DNA from: Pyropia yezoensis
Lineage: Eukaryota > Rhodophyta > Bangiophyceae > Bangiales > Bangiaceae
Direction of reading: 5' to 3'
DNA: 64,000 bases
Assembly (NCBI GenBank): GCA_009829735.1
Contig: CM020620.1
Location: 14,009,420 to 14,073,419 of the forward strand
The notes below the pieces were generated by a model. The model did not search any database. It saw only the letters and a program-made list of their open reading frames with translations, and was not told where the DNA came from. Below are positions 61,827 through 64,000 of the stretch, piece by piece (position 1 is the first letter of the stretch; the number at the start of each line of letters is the position of its first letter). The translations under genes and the position numbers were made by a program.

Positions 61827-63769
61827 TCGTTTCCCGCCGACTTGGCGTCCGAATCTGAGGACGAAGGGGAAGACGACGAGTCCGAGGACGACGTGTCTGC
61901 CCCCTTCGCCGAGGGTGTGGCGACAGCCACCACCGGTCGAGACCCACCCTCGCGGCGTGAACGTACTTCTTTCGTAGCCGACTTCTTACTCGCATTCCTA
62001 ACAAGCTGTTGGATGCGTTTACTCAACTTGGGGCAATCATATGCCCAGTGTCCATCGGAGTTGCAGTTCCAACACCGATTGTCAGTTCCCGGAGGGGTCT
62101 TCCCAACTGGGGAAGACGAAGAGATACCCTGGGAAGTTCCCACGGCAGCTACCACTCTCTCCTTGCGGATGCGGCGTGCCTCTCTCAACTCTCTGGCCTG
62201 GCGCGCATCCTCCCGTTCCTTGGCCAACTCGGACTGACGCTCCTGGCGTTGTTCCTCCCGCAACTTGCGGTAGGCCTCGCCTCTGCGGTAGGCGAACCTA
62301 GCCAACTCGGCCAGGGTCGCCCGGGCAGTGTAATGCTCCCGGGTCTCCATCCGGACTGACCAATGGAGCCCCTCCACAAACCGACTCATCACCACAGCTT
62401 GTGGATGAAGAAACTCACAAAGATTGTTGAGCTTACGGACTCGCTCCGCAAAAGACAACTCGTCCTCCGCCTCTTCCTGATGGGCTTGCGTACACTCCTC
62501 GACTTGAGAAGCCAGCGCCGCTTCATCAACCATGGCTCTCAACAACCAGTTCACGAGCTCCAAATAGGACGTCACCTCACCAGCGCCTCCACTTGAGGAG
62601 CTGGGCATGACGGACATAAGTTCTGTCCGCAGGTCTCCCTTCGTAAACTCCTGTAGCATGCAGAAAGCCATGCCTTCACTTATGGCATTGTCGTCACAGG
62701 CTTTTGTGAAACGACGTAGGAACTCAAAGACACGGAGGGGGGGAGTTCCATCCCACTCCGCTTTGTGCCCAAAAGAGTGAAGTGCATTCTTCTTGGCACG
62801 GCCCATGGCTTGGGCCTGGTCAGGACCATACGCCACCGACTTGTTGTGGAGGGCGTAGGTCTCACAGTCAAAGACCCTCTGGTAGACCGGGTTGGCTACC
62901 TGGATCTTGGGCGGCACCTCACGTTGAGGGAACAGCCGCTGGGGCACTGGGGTAAGTTAACCCTCAGGGCCTGTAGTCCGGCGCGGCGCGCTTGGTGTAG
63001 CCGCCGGCGTTTCCGGGGGGAACTCCCCCATGAAGGGCGTACGCCCCACCGAGTATGATGTGGCTCCCTCGTTGGGAGTCACAGGTGTCGCCCCCTGTTC
63101 GGGGCGACCAGAGGTAGGCGTGAGGAGGGATTCCCCCGGCGCCTGCGGGCTCGAAAGCCCCGATCCGGTCTGGACATTAAGGCCATCTGGCAAACTCGCC
63201 ACAATCTGATTCAGAATTGTATTCGTCATCGTGACCACCAGGTCCGGCAAAGTCTGCCGCAACACATTGGTCGCCTCCCGACGGACAGTTTCCGCGAGGA
63301 GTGGATTGACGACTCCAGTTGAGTCTCGGTCCGCCTCCGGGAGTCCACCTGAGGGGTAACCACGTTCCTCAGGGGTCTCAACCGGGGGCATGGGCACGAG
63401 CCCATCGCCGACCAACGGAGATCCGCCGTCCTCCGAAAGCCTAGTTGGCGACGGCTCCAAGCCAAAGTTGGCTCCAACCCGAGTGGAACCCGCGGGGACA
63501 GTCCTCACCCCTTGGGACGTTCCCGTTGAGTGTACCACACGGTGGCCAGACTTCGGCCCACCCACATCAGAAGTGTCACCCGAGTGAACTCCCGACTGAG
63601 TCGGGGTGGCCTGTTGCCCGCCCGCACTTCCAGTCCTGCTGGCTTGAGGGACCTCTAGTCCCTCTGCGAACCCAGGTAAACCCACCTGTGTCTCACCAGT
63701 ATTCAAAGGCACTGAAGTACGTGCGTCACCCGTGTACTCCCCGGATGACGGGGGGTCCGAACTAGCCAT
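61823..63769 (-). pseudogene. gag: Gag of Ty3-I copy C with one nonsense codon
   Basis: ATG at 63769. The reading frame matches copy B except for a TAA at 62957-62959, between the disordered N-terminal part and the capsid-like domain. The zinc knuckle is kept (CWNCNSDGHWAYDC) and the end overlaps the pol start. Confidence 0.9.
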
Positions 63770-63888
63770 GTTGGCTGACGATCCGTATGACACGGTCCAA
63801 GTCCACCGTTCCTCTGAGACAGAGGGCCCCCTACACCCGGGTGCACCCGGAGGTAAAGTTTACCTCTGCCCCCTGCTGCTCCACCAAA

Positions 63889-64000
63889 TGTGGCAAAAAC
63901 CACTTGCACACACGACACCCAAGTTGGGGCGGTGTACAAGGGCTGCCTCCCGTGTCGGGGGAACCGGAAGAAGTGCAAGTCGCACACACTCTGTCCCAGT
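63889..64000 (-). repeat. 5' LTR of Ty3-I copy C (partial)
   Basis: The first 112 bases of the LTR in plus-strand order (TGTGGCAAAAACCACTTGC onward), cut by the window end. To its left (lower coordinates) lies the primer binding site complement. Confidence 0.9.

Larger units (their letters stand above)
54979..64000 (-). mobile_element. Ty3/Gypsy family I retrotransposon, copy C (runs off the window)
   Basis: 3' LTR 54979-55447, antisense ORF, pol, gag, and the beginning of the 5' LTR from 63889; the right end is outside. Gag and antisense ORF each have one nonsense codon, while pol is open. It is inserted in the integrase region of Ty3-II copy 2. Confidence 0.95.

Overview
This is a GC-rich eukaryotic nuclear window dominated by nested retrotransposons. 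I see no bacterial operons, no rRNA and no Shine-Dalgarno-type organisation. The elements present (Ty3/Gypsy elements with chromodomain-like Pol C-termini, a DIRS-type tyrosine-recombinase retroelement, and a Crinkler/RHS-like NTPase-nuclease gene) fit a GC-rich alga or other protist. A red alga such as Bangiales is possible, but the sequence alone does not settle the species.

Layout. 1-7444: mostly unassigned GC-rich sequence holding a 1.3-kb imperfect foldback (1448-2790). 7445-16823: Ty3 family I, copy A (minus strand). 16824-33996: a Ty3 family II element (plus strand) that lost its left end at copy A and is interrupted by a complete family I element, copy B (22177-31554, plus strand). 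Copy B is flanked by a 5-bp target duplication CCTGC and its LTRs differ at one base. 33997-36211: remnant of a DIRS-like element (RT-RNase H plus half of a tyrosine recombinase) bounded on both sides by family II LTRs. 36212-37211: 5' LTR and start of Gag of another family II copy. 37038-37943: a minus-strand gene whose N-terminal third is V-ATPase subunit D. 39299-48196: a region bounded by two ~850-bp inverted repeats and containing a Crinkler/RHS-type gene (P-loop NTPase plus PD-(D/E)XK-type nuclease; 42402-45569, minus). 48197-51480: very GC-rich sequence with a 20-bp tandem array. 51480-54978: a decayed family II copy cut by family I copy C (54979 to beyond the window end, minus strand).

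How the genes work together. Each family I element encodes Gag, then Pol (protease, RT, RNase H, integrase, chromodomain-like tail) starting inside an ATGA overlap with the Gag stop. On the opposite strand, between pol and the 3' LTR, lies a convergent antisense ORF of exactly 1944 nt in all three copies. Family II has an antisense ORF at the same place, and I can align a short block between the two. Family I is also studded with perfect 11-21-bp palindromes sharing the core CAA-(C/G)-TTG in LTRs, pol and the antisense gene. The conserved antisense gene, the palindromes, and the Crinkler-type gene between long inverted repeats are the most interesting items.
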